Shown here: piece after piece, positions 1-4,921 of the stretch | Layout: each line of letters begins with the position of its first letter | Position numbering within the stretch: the stretch's first letter is position 1 | DNA from: an uncultured Bacilli bacterium | GTDB taxonomy: Bacteria; Bacillota_I; Bacilli_A; RF39; UBA660 | Assembly (NCBI GenBank): GCA_947595415.1 | Contig: CANQER010000059.1 | Coordinates: 1-6,306 of the forward strand | Direction of reading: 5' to 3' | Length of the DNA: 6,306 bases | Notes under the pieces: model-generated | The model's database searches: none | Told to the model about the DNA's origin: nothing | What the model saw: only the letters and a program-made list of their open reading frames with translations | Position numbers and translations under genes: made by a program

Positions 1-72
1 CTATGAAATATCCTCTACTACATCGTTAATTAAAGCTTCTAAATACCCCCCCCATTTGCTATTTGCTAACAT
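1..72 (-). CDS. Small 23-residue protein or leader peptide, unknown function
   Basis: This is an ATG-started reading frame of 23 codons ending in TAG exactly at the window edge. The ribosome binding site is good (GGGAG, 7 bases before the ATG), and a well-formed promoter lies about 40 bases upstream, so transcription and translation are both plausible. The peptide begins MLANSKWGGYLEAL and ends VEDIS. Residues 7-22 would form an amphipathic helix, with W7, L11, L14/I15, V18/V19 and I22 on one face and E12, N16, D17, E20 and D21 on the other; net charge is about -3. Two glycines are encoded by a run of eight G (46-53); a one-base change in that run would cause an early stop in either other frame. 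I do not recognise a family. It is short like SpoVM, delta-toxin-like peptides or leader peptides, but it is acidic, unlike SpoVM. A GTG at 76-78 is a less likely start because it lies too close to the ribosome binding site. Confidence 0.45.
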   Translation of the reverse strand: MLANSKWGGYLEALINDVVEDIS

Positions 73-109
73 ATCCACTCTCCCTTTATCTACTATTCAT
101 TACATTACT

Positions 110-138
110 AATATACCATTAAATTACCATTTATTCAA
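110..138 (-). promoter_or_regulatory. Sigma-A-type promoter for the 23-codon ORF
   Basis: On the minus strand, TTGAAT (133-138) is followed by a 17-bp spacer and TATATT (110-115). The bases just before the -10 are TGG, an extended -10 element. Transcription would begin near position 103, giving a 5' leader of about 30 bases that includes the GGGAG ribosome binding site of the small ORF. The match to the housekeeping consensus is the best in the window. It lies downstream of pdaA, so it would make the small gene independent of pdaA transcription. Confidence 0.6.
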
Positions 139-162
139 GTATGTAATTTATAACTTTACACT

Positions 163-1212
163 CTACTTAATATTCTTAACTAAATCAAACTTATAACCCT
201 TCTTTTTCATTATCTTTATAAAATCATCTAATGCCTCATAATTCCCTTTATTTTTAGGATGCATCAAATAAATAGCTCCATTATGAACTCTACTAGTTAA
301 TTCAGATAAAGCTTTTTCTTTACTAACATCACCCATAAAATCTAAATATGTCGCACTCCAAAAGAAAATCCTATATCCTAAGTCTTTAGCCAACATAAGA
401 GATCTATAACTATATTCCCCTTTAGGTTCACGATATAATTTTTCTAAAGGTTTACCTATAATATCCATATAAGCCTTTTCAAAATCAACAATCTCAGAAA
501 CAAACTTTTGATAGTTTTCCCTATTTGCATATTGAGTCATTTGATGATGATTAACAGTATGATTACCTATTACATGACCACTTTTAACCATCGATTTAAC
601 TAAATCTTTATTAGATACCATATACCCTTTACACAAAAAGAAAGTAGCATCAACATCATTCTTATTTAAAACATCAACAATTTCTTTTAAATAAGTATCA
701 TTACTTCCCTCATCAAAAGTTAAATACAAAACCTTCCTATCATCCCCAACTAAATAAGCATTATATTTTTTTAATATAGCTTGGTAATTATTAACCTCAA
801 CTGGTCGTGTTCCATCCTTTTCATTTTTAATTCCCCAACTTCTTACTTTACTATCAATATCATCATAACTATCTTTATAAGTATAATTACTCTTAGTTAC
901 AACCACAAACCTTTTAGCAATCACAAGTTCATTAAGTTCATTTTTAAAAGAATAAGTAATCTCATAAGTACCAGGATTATCATAATCAATATTATTTTTA
1001 ATATCAATATCATAATACCTTTCATGATTACAACTATCTAAAATAGTATAACCTTCTTCTTTATACTTTTCATTATCCTTTAAAACAACCATTTTATTAC
1101 CTTTTAATTTAATCATTGAATAACATTTTTTATTAAACAAATGAGTTAAATAAATTACACCTATAAAAATCAATAAAATTAAAATTATAATTTTTACATC
1201 ATCCTTTTTCAT
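163..1212 (-). CDS. pdaA: PdaA-type polysaccharide deacetylase with N-terminal membrane anchor and Ig-like domain
   Basis: Likely peptidoglycan N-acetylmuramic acid deacetylase of the PdaA family, which acts in making muramic-delta-lactam in spore cortex. The 349-residue protein has a short cytoplasmic start, a membrane helix at about 8-26, an Ig-like (DUF5011-style) domain at about 33-106 ending in PGTYEITYSF and RFVVV, and a NodB deacetylase domain at about 158-349. Motifs seen: TFDEG (165-169, catalytic Asp167), HTVNH (metal ligands His218 and His222), REPKG (261-265), FWSATYLDF (Asp291) and IYLMH (His318). The stretch SWGIKN...ILKKYNAYLVG before the domain and GAIYLMH...EALDD near the end resemble Bacillus PdaA specifically. 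The second Asp of the usual TFDDG is Glu168; Bacillus PdaA has Asn there. Bacillus PdaA is about 260 residues, so the Ig-like domain is the extra part. ATG start with AGGTGAT 4 bases upstream. It lies downstream of sigF behind a hairpin; no convincing promoter of its own is visible. In Bacillus pdaA is a SigG-dependent forespore gene. Confidence 0.85.
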   Translation of the reverse strand: MKKDDVKIIILILLIFIGVIYLTHLFNKKCYSMIKLKGNKMVVLKDNEKYKEEGYTILDSCNHERYYDIDIKNNIDYDNPGTYEITYSFKNELNELVIAKRFVVVTKSNYTYKDSYDDIDSKVRSWGIKNEKDGTRPVEVNNYQAILKKYNAYLVGDDRKVLYLTFDEGSNDTYLKEIVDVLNKNDVDATFFLCKGYMVSNKDLVKSMVKSGHVIGNHTVNHHQMTQYANRENYQKFVSEIVDFEKAYMDIIGKPLEKLYREPKGEYSYRSLMLAKDLGYRIFFWSATYLDFMGDVSKEKALSELTSRVHNGAIYLMHPKNKGNYEALDDFIKIMKKKGYKFDLVKNIK

Positions 1213-1237
1213 AACATCACCTAGTTAAATATATAAT

Positions 1238-1265
1238 AAAAAAAGTATGCATATTACATACTTTT
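1238..1265 (-). terminator. Rho-independent terminator after sigF
   Basis: A perfect 9-bp inverted repeat, CATACTTTT (1257-1265) and AAAAGTATG (1241-1249), has a 7-base loop. Read on the minus strand it runs straight into seven T (1238-1244). The stem begins inside the sigF stop codon. It is AT-rich, with only two G-C pairs, so it may be leaky and let some transcription through to pdaA, which starts 26 bases further on. Confidence 0.6.
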
Positions 1266-1929
1266 AAGCGATTAGATTATTACGTAGTTTTTTTATTACT
1301 TTTTGTTCTTGCCTAGATACTTGAACTTGCGTCATATTAAAATTTTTCGCCACCTCACTTTGCGTATAGTTTTTTAAGTACCTAGTTTCAATAATACTTT
1401 TTTCAAAAGGAGTTAAACTTTCTAGTTCAGCTTTTAAAGCTATCAAATCATCTAAATCCATGTTGCCTTTATTAGGAATTATATCATGTAAGGTTACCAC
1501 CTTGCCATTATTATTAACGTCTTCATCAATGCTTTGAACAGATGCCATAGCTTTTATTGCCTCACTGATGTAATATTCTGAAACGCCAATATAATCACTT
1601 AACTGTTTGATAGATGGAGGTTGCATATTTTTTTGAGTCAAATAATTTGATATTCTTTCAATGTTAGCATAAAGTTTTGAAATATCTTTACTTATCTTGA
1701 TGTTTTTATCCTCCCTTACAAGTTTTTTCATCTCACCAATTATATATGGAAAAGCATAACTAGTTAATTTACATCCAATATTTTCATCAAAATTTTGATA
1801 AGCCTTTATAAAACCTAGACTACCTACTTGATATAAATCTTCTTTGTATTGATATTTTGGAAAATACTTGTTCGCAATCCCTTTAATATAGTTTTCATTT
1901 TCTAGTAAACAATTTTCTAATGATTCCAT
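1264..1929 (-). CDS. sigF: Sporulation sigma factor, SigF type (SigF/SigG/SigB family)
   Basis: RNA polymerase sigma factor of the SigB/F/G group, most likely the early forespore factor SigF. In the 221-residue protein, region 2 spans about 8-75 (DLYQVGSLGFIKAYQNFD, then SYAFPYIIGEMKKLVRED), region 3 about 80-150 and region 4 about 167-218, with the helix-turn-helix TQSEVAKNFNMTQVQVSR (189-206). The TQSEVA...QVQVSR stretch matches Bacillus SigF closely; SigG has TQMEVA...QAQVSR, and SigB is further away. It is about 30 residues shorter than Bacillus SigF: it begins only about 30 residues before the EDLYQVG motif, so most of the segment before region 2.1 is missing. The ribosome binding site AAGGAG overlaps the stop codon of the upstream SpoIIAA-like gene, so the two are probably cotranscribed and translationally coupled. 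The gene sits in the spoIIA position, but spoIIAB is not present between it and its partner. A housekeeping or stress SigB-like role is the alternative; the neighbouring sigK and pdaA favour sporulation. Confidence 0.75.
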   Translation of the reverse strand: MESLENCLLENENYIKGIANKYFPKYQYKEDLYQVGSLGFIKAYQNFDENIGCKLTSYAFPYIIGEMKKLVREDKNIKISKDISKLYANIERISNYLTQKNMQPPSIKQLSDYIGVSEYYISEAIKAMASVQSIDEDVNNNGKVVTLHDIIPNKGNMDLDDLIALKAELESLTPFEKSIIETRYLKNYTQSEVAKNFNMTQVQVSRQEQKVIKKLRNNLIA

Positions 1930-1938
1930 TCACTCTCC

Positions 1939-2286
1939 TTATAAATTAATAATGTTAATTGCTGATAATTCATCACTTGCTTCATACATATAGTTAAAAA
2001 TTCGACTATTTTTAATACGATTTTTAACTAGTTCATTACTAATTCCACAAAGTAAACTTTTGCCCTTATTTTGATTAGTCAATTCATATATGTAAAGAAG
2101 TGAATTTATACCTTTCATATCAATATTGGTAAGACCATCTACGTTAATGACTATATTCCTAATTTCTGCAGATTTTATTAAACTGATAACTTCATCGTTT
2201 AATTTAGATACGCTATTATTATCAAGGCTACCTTTTAACCTCACAAAAAATACCCCTTTTTTAAAATCCATATCTATTTCTAGCAA
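1939..2286 (-). CDS. spoIIAA: STAS-domain anti-anti-sigma factor, SpoIIAA-like, lacking the phosphorylatable serine
   Basis: A 115-residue single-domain STAS protein. Alignment by eye to Bacillus SpoIIAA is collinear from end to end: IDMDFKKGVFFVRLKGSLD at the start, IRNIVINVDGLTNID in the middle, and a NEL-VKN-IF helix near the end. SpoIIAA normally binds the anti-sigma kinase SpoIIAB and frees SigF; SpoIIAB switches it off by phosphorylating Ser58 in the DSSG motif. Here that motif reads DMKG (56-59), so position 58 is Lys and the preceding Ser is Met, with no hydroxyl residue at the site. The TTG start (2284-2286) is chosen because GAGGTGA lies 4 bases upstream; the next ATG, at codon 6, is 19 bases away from it. 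The stop codon is 9 bp from the sigF start. RsbV-type function is an alternative, but the same regulatory residue would be expected there too. Confidence 0.75.
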   Translation of the reverse strand: MLEIDMDFKKGVFFVRLKGSLDNNSVSKLNDEVISLIKSAEIRNIVINVDGLTNIDMKGINSLLYIYELTNQNKGKSLLCGISNELVKNRIKNSRIFNYMYEASDELSAINIINL

Positions 2287-2319
2287 ATAATCACCTCGCT
2301 TAAACCCACTTTACCACAT

Positions 2320-2348
2320 CTTTTAAATTGTTTATTGCTATTCGACAA
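2320..2348 (-). promoter_or_regulatory. Weak candidate promoter for the spoIIAA-sigF pair
   Basis: The 76-bp gap before the SpoIIAA-like gene contains TTGTCG (2343-2348), 17 bp, and TAAAAG (2320-2325) on the minus strand, each 4 of 6 to the sigma-A consensus. Overlapping it, GTCGAATAG resembles a SigH -10 element (RnnGAATWW), which would be expected for a spoIIA operon, but I see no good SigH -35 (AGGA) at 11-12 bp upstream. No terminator hairpin is visible after the upstream 573-codon gene, so readthrough from it is also possible. Confidence 0.25.
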
Positions 2349-2362
2349 AACTAGTTACTTTT

Positions 2363-4084
2363 TTAGTACGACATTTTTTTCTTTATTAAATTTAAACCCA
2401 TTGAAAGTAAAAATAATCCTCCAAATAAAATGGTTGTAATTATACTGAATTTATATATATTATCACCTTTAGCTTTTAAATTTTTTTTATCATTAGAAAT
2501 CTTTTCTACATTTTTTTTAGAAGGTACTTTTATTTCATTAGATTCTTTGTTATTGTTTTTAACTTCTTTTGTTACTAAATTATTATTCTTTATATTACTA
2601 CTATTATCTTCTTTGATATTGTTCTTTAAAACTGTAGTTTTCTTCTTTTCTATTTTTTCTATATTAGAACTTTCTAAATTAGACTTATTTTCTTCATTTG
2701 TTTTATCTTGTGGTTTAGAAATTTCTTCATTTTTATTATTATCTTCTGGTTTAATATCTTCTTTATCAACATTATCTTCTGGTTTAACATCTTCTTCTTT
2801 ATCAATATTATCTTCTGGTTTAACATCTTCTTTATCACTACTATCTTCTGGTTTAGATACTTCTTCATCTTTATTATCATCTTCTAATTTGGGATCATCA
2901 CTTTTTCTTTCGATATTAACTACTACATCTTTTGAAACTTCGACTTCACCCATTTTATAAATGACATTATAAGTATCATTAATATCATAATTTACTTCTC
3001 CTGTTATTATCACATCCTTACTTTGATATACTATAAAATCTTCTAATTTGTCTTCATAACTAGTAATAACCATATCATTTTTTAAAACTAATTTATCTCT
3101 TGTTTTATATCTATAATAATCTTTATATTCATCCTCACACTTATAAGGATATTCTTCTGTTACATCTTTAAAATAGTCGTCAGTTTTTTCTTGATACATA
3201 TTATAATAACGATATAAAGTATCTTGGTATCTATATTGATCATAGACTTCAACTCTTCTTGTTTTGGTTTCTAAAACCTCCATGGTAGTTGTATTCATTG
3301 ACCACCATTCTGGGTTTATAATGTTATAATCATTAATATTATAAAAGTATGATTTAACATCATTAGTATCATTACTTTTAAACTGTGTCCTTTCTACCAC
3401 TTGAGCAAATATTTGATCATCTTTAGAAGCAGTTCTTGTTATATTAAAAGAGTACCTTTTTTCTTCATCAGTTGGATCATATAAATATATTTTTATTTTT
3501 ATTGCATCTAACTTATAGTAATAGCCTAAATCAAGTCTTATATAACCATCATTTTGGACATATACGTTATCATTATAAACTTTATTTTTAACATTTTCTT
3601 CAAAGTTTTCACTACATTTTTGACATAAAACAGAATAACTTTTAACTTCATCATTTAGGTAAACAACTATTTCTGGAATTATTAATTTATTTTCACTACC
3701 ATTAAAATTATAAAGATGGATATATCTAATTTCACGCATATCTTGGTAATAAGTTAATCTTCTATAATCGATAATACGATGGGGTTTTTCTTCTGGTTTA
3801 GTTGTTGACCAAGAGGTAAAATTATTTATTTTATAATCATCTTTGTTTATAAAAGGTAAATTGGTAGGATTTTCATTTTCAATAAAATAATCTCCTTCAT
3901 TTACGACATTTTTATAAAGTTTATATCTTCTTTCTTTTTCTGTTAAAATGGTATCACTACTACTTATAAATTCTTCTTGATAGTCACTAAATTCACCATA
4001 ATCTGAATAAAATGTTTGAGTATCTGCTTTAATAAGTGGCATAAAACTCATAAATGTAAAAATTAAAAAAGCTATCTTATTCAT
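2363..4084 (-). CDS. Secreted membrane-anchored protein with discoidin-like domain, Tyr-rich segment and acidic repeats; function unknown
   Basis: A 573-residue protein I do not recognise. It has a signal peptide (1-20, cleavage likely after LIKA) and a beta-sandwich-like region at about 115-217 that resembles discoidin/galactose-binding domains (EIRYIHLYNF, then DGYIRLDLGYYYKLDAIKI) and contains a CQKC pair (154-157). A Tyr-rich segment follows (281-326, 14 Tyr in 46 residues), then an Ig-like strand pattern (about 340-391, NDTYNVIYKMGEVEV...VVVNI), acidic repeats (about 399-460), a Lys/Asn-rich linker (to about 540), a membrane helix (546-567) and a KKK tail. The end looks like a cell-wall sorting signal, but LPxTG is replaced by LKAKG (536-540). 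The predicted form is an extracellular protein tethered by its C-terminus. The ATG start has a perfect AAGGAGG 4 bases upstream. It is transcribed away from sigK and towards spoIIAA-sigF, with no visible terminator before them. The location suggests a sporulation or envelope role, but that is inference only. Confidence 0.85.
   Translation of the reverse strand: MNKIAFLIFTFMSFMPLIKADTQTFYSDYGEFSDYQEEFISSSDTILTEKERRYKLYKNVVNEGDYFIENENPTNLPFINKDDYKINNFTSWSTTKPEEKPHRIIDYRRLTYYQDMREIRYIHLYNFNGSENKLIIPEIVVYLNDEVKSYSVLCQKCSENFEENVKNKVYNDNVYVQNDGYIRLDLGYYYKLDAIKIKIYLYDPTDEEKRYSFNITRTASKDDQIFAQVVERTQFKSNDTNDVKSYFYNINDYNIINPEWWSMNTTTMEVLETKTRRVEVYDQYRYQDTLYRYYNMYQEKTDDYFKDVTEEYPYKCEDEYKDYYRYKTRDKLVLKNDMVITSYEDKLEDFIVYQSKDVIITGEVNYDINDTYNVIYKMGEVEVSKDVVVNIERKSDDPKLEDDNKDEEVSKPEDSSDKEDVKPEDNIDKEEDVKPEDNVDKEDIKPEDNNKNEEISKPQDKTNEENKSNLESSNIEKIEKKKTTVLKNNIKEDNSSNIKNNNLVTKEVKNNNKESNEIKVPSKKNVEKISNDKKNLKAKGDNIYKFSIITTILFGGLFLLSMGLNLIKKKMSY
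2706..2879 (-). repeat. In-frame tandem repeats, alternating 36 and 33 bp
   Basis: Five consecutive units at 2706-2741, 2742-2774, 2775-2810, 2811-2843 and 2844-2879 have lengths 36, 33, 36, 33 and 36 bp. Each begins TCTT(C/G)TGGTTTA on the plus strand; a degenerate sixth unit starts at 2880. They encode PEDxxDKED(V/I)K-like units of 11 or 12 residues in the 573-residue surface protein. All lengths are multiples of three, so gain or loss of a unit would keep the frame. The region is a highly acidic, probably unstructured spacer between the outer domains and the membrane anchor. Confidence 0.85.
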
Positions 4085-4091
4085 GTTACCT

Positions 4092-4119
4092 CCTTACTAT
4101 ATTATTTTAGATAGTAAGG
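4092..4119. promoter_or_regulatory. Inverted repeat in the divergent region, overlapping a ribosome binding site
   Basis: CCTTACTAT (4092-4100) and ATAGTAAGG (4111-4119) form a perfect 9-bp inverted repeat with a 10-base spacer. It lies between the divergent 573-codon gene and sigK. In minus-strand mRNA the downstream arm contains the AAGG of the AAGGAGG ribosome binding site (4089-4095), so a hairpin would partly hide it. As DNA it could be an operator for a dimeric regulator acting on either gene. A TATATAAT on the minus strand (4161-4168) could be the -10 of a transcript containing the hairpin, but no good -35 is seen. A weak SigE-like alternative (GAATAAA 4131-4137, CTTACTAT 4111-4118) would start transcription inside the repeat. 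Confidence 0.5.
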
Positions 4120-4180
4120 CCATTTCCTTTTTTATTCTAAAATTTTGTTATTTTAATAAAATTATATAGGATGTGATTTA

Positions 4181-4879
4181 GTGTTTAAGAAAATATTAGA
4201 ATTACTTTTTAAAGACTTTTATTTATTTACAGCTGCTTATTCAAATAATTTGTTTCCTGATCCTCTTAGTAAGGAGGAAGAAGAAGAATGTGTTAAAAAA
4301 AGTTTACTTGGAGATAAAACAGCTAGAAATAAGTTGATTGAACACAATTTAAGATTAGTTGCGCATATTGTTAAAAAGTATGATCATAGGAAAGAAGATG
4401 TTGATGATTTAATTAGTATTGGAACTATTGGTTTAATTAAGGGTATTGATAGTTATTCTTTGGATAAAGGAACACGTATTACTACTTATGCAGCTAGATG
4501 TATTGAAAATGAGATTTTGATGTATTTTAGGAGTGATAAAAAAAATAATAAGAATATAAGTATTAATGAATCAATTGGATTTGATAAAGAAGGTAATGAA
4601 ATTACTTTTTTGGACATTCTTAAAACTCCAAAGCCTGATTTTGCTTTGGATTTACATACTAAGGATAATATTAAGTTGATTGAAAAATATTTTAATGTTT
4701 TAAATGATCGTGAAAAAGAGATTATTATTAAAAGATATGGACTTAATAATACAACAGAGGTTACTCAAAAAGAGATAGCTAAGCAGTTAGGAATTTCTAG
4801 AAGTTATGTATCGCGTATTGAGAAAAGAGCATTGACTAAAATGTTAAGGGAGTTTATTAAAAATAAAAATACTAATTAA
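4181..4879 (+). CDS. sigK: Sporulation sigma factor SigK precursor (pro-SigK), uninterrupted
   Basis: Late mother-cell RNA polymerase sigma factor, which drives coat and maturation genes in known spore formers. The 232-residue protein matches Bacillus SigK along its whole length: FPDPLS (25-30), IEHNLRLVAHIVKK (53-66), DDLISIGTIGLIKGI (75-89), YAARCIENEILM (103-114), FDKEGNEI (134-141) and a region 4 helix-turn-helix QKEIAKQLGISRSYVSRIEKRA (196-217). SigE has different residues at these places. Residues 1 to about 18, before AYSNN, align with the Bacillus pro-sequence removed by the membrane protease SpoIVFB, and are hydrophobic and amphipathic (FKKILELLFKDFYLF). The gene is whole, not split by a skin-type element. 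The GTG start at 4181 is preceded by AGGATGTGAT, a weak ribosome binding site; no upstream in-frame start is better, since the nearby ATG at 4171 meets TGA at once. It is divergent from the 573-codon gene and ends 43 bp from a converging gene, with a terminator between. No clear SigE or SigK promoter is seen. Confidence 0.92.
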   Translation: MFKKILELLFKDFYLFTAAYSNNLFPDPLSKEEEEECVKKSLLGDKTARNKLIEHNLRLVAHIVKKYDHRKEDVDDLISIGTIGLIKGIDSYSLDKGTRITTYAARCIENEILMYFRSDKKNNKNISINESIGFDKEGNEITFLDILKTPKPDFALDLHTKDNIKLIEKYFNVLNDREKEIIIKRYGLNNTTEVTQKEIAKQLGISRSYVSRIEKRALTKMLREFIKNKNTN

Positions 4880-4911
4880 AAAACTGTGTTTGTTGTTTTA
4901 CACGGTTTTTT
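4880..4911. terminator. Bidirectional terminator between converging sigK and FGE-like gene
   Basis: AAAACTGTGT (4880-4889) pairs with ACACGGTTTT (4900-4909), ten pairs including one G-U wobble on the plus strand (A-C mismatch when read on the minus strand), with a 10-base loop. T6 (4906-4911) follows on the plus side, and the A-rich stretch before the stem gives a T-run on the minus side. It begins immediately after the sigK TAA and lies 11 bases from the stop of the opposing gene, so it probably serves both. Confidence 0.75.
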
Positions 4912-4921
4912 GTTTTAAATA

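Noticed and set aside
781..1041. 86-codon ORF on the plus strand inside pdaA
   Set aside because: It lies antisense to well-conserved deacetylase and Ig-like codons, is built almost wholly of Ile, Asn, Phe and Thr as expected from AT-rich antisense, and has no ribosome binding site.
1213..1237. SigG-like promoter for pdaA (GCATA near 1247-1251 as -35)
   Set aside because: A -10 at the required spacing would be poor and would fall almost on the ribosome binding site, leaving no room for a transcript start.
1264..1929. Altered genetic code (TGA read as Trp), as in Mollicutes
   Set aside because: Trp is encoded by TGG in this window (for example the Trp pair at residues 260-261 of the 573-residue protein), and no reading frame needs TGA read through. 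No annotated gene stops at TGA, so the point is not fully tested.
2706..2879. Possible CRISPR array
   Set aside because: The units are directly adjacent with no unique spacers, keep the reading frame and encode a continuous acidic repeat.
2674..2880. 68-codon minus-strand ORF in another frame of the repeat region
   Set aside because: It is a frame-shifted reading of the same repeats, giving a monotonous Lys/Ile/Leu pattern. The frame of the 573-residue protein has a signal peptide, domains and a good ribosome binding site.
2430..2960. 176-codon plus-strand ORF inside the 573-codon gene
   Set aside because: It is the antisense image of the acidic repeat region (Ser/Leu-rich repeats), has no ribosome binding site, and its repeats follow from the real repeats on the other strand.
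4085..4180. Sigma-E or sigma-A promoter for sigK on the plus strand
   Set aside because: I found no -35/-10 pair at acceptable spacing; the AT-rich stretch gives only weak TAATAA-like matches.
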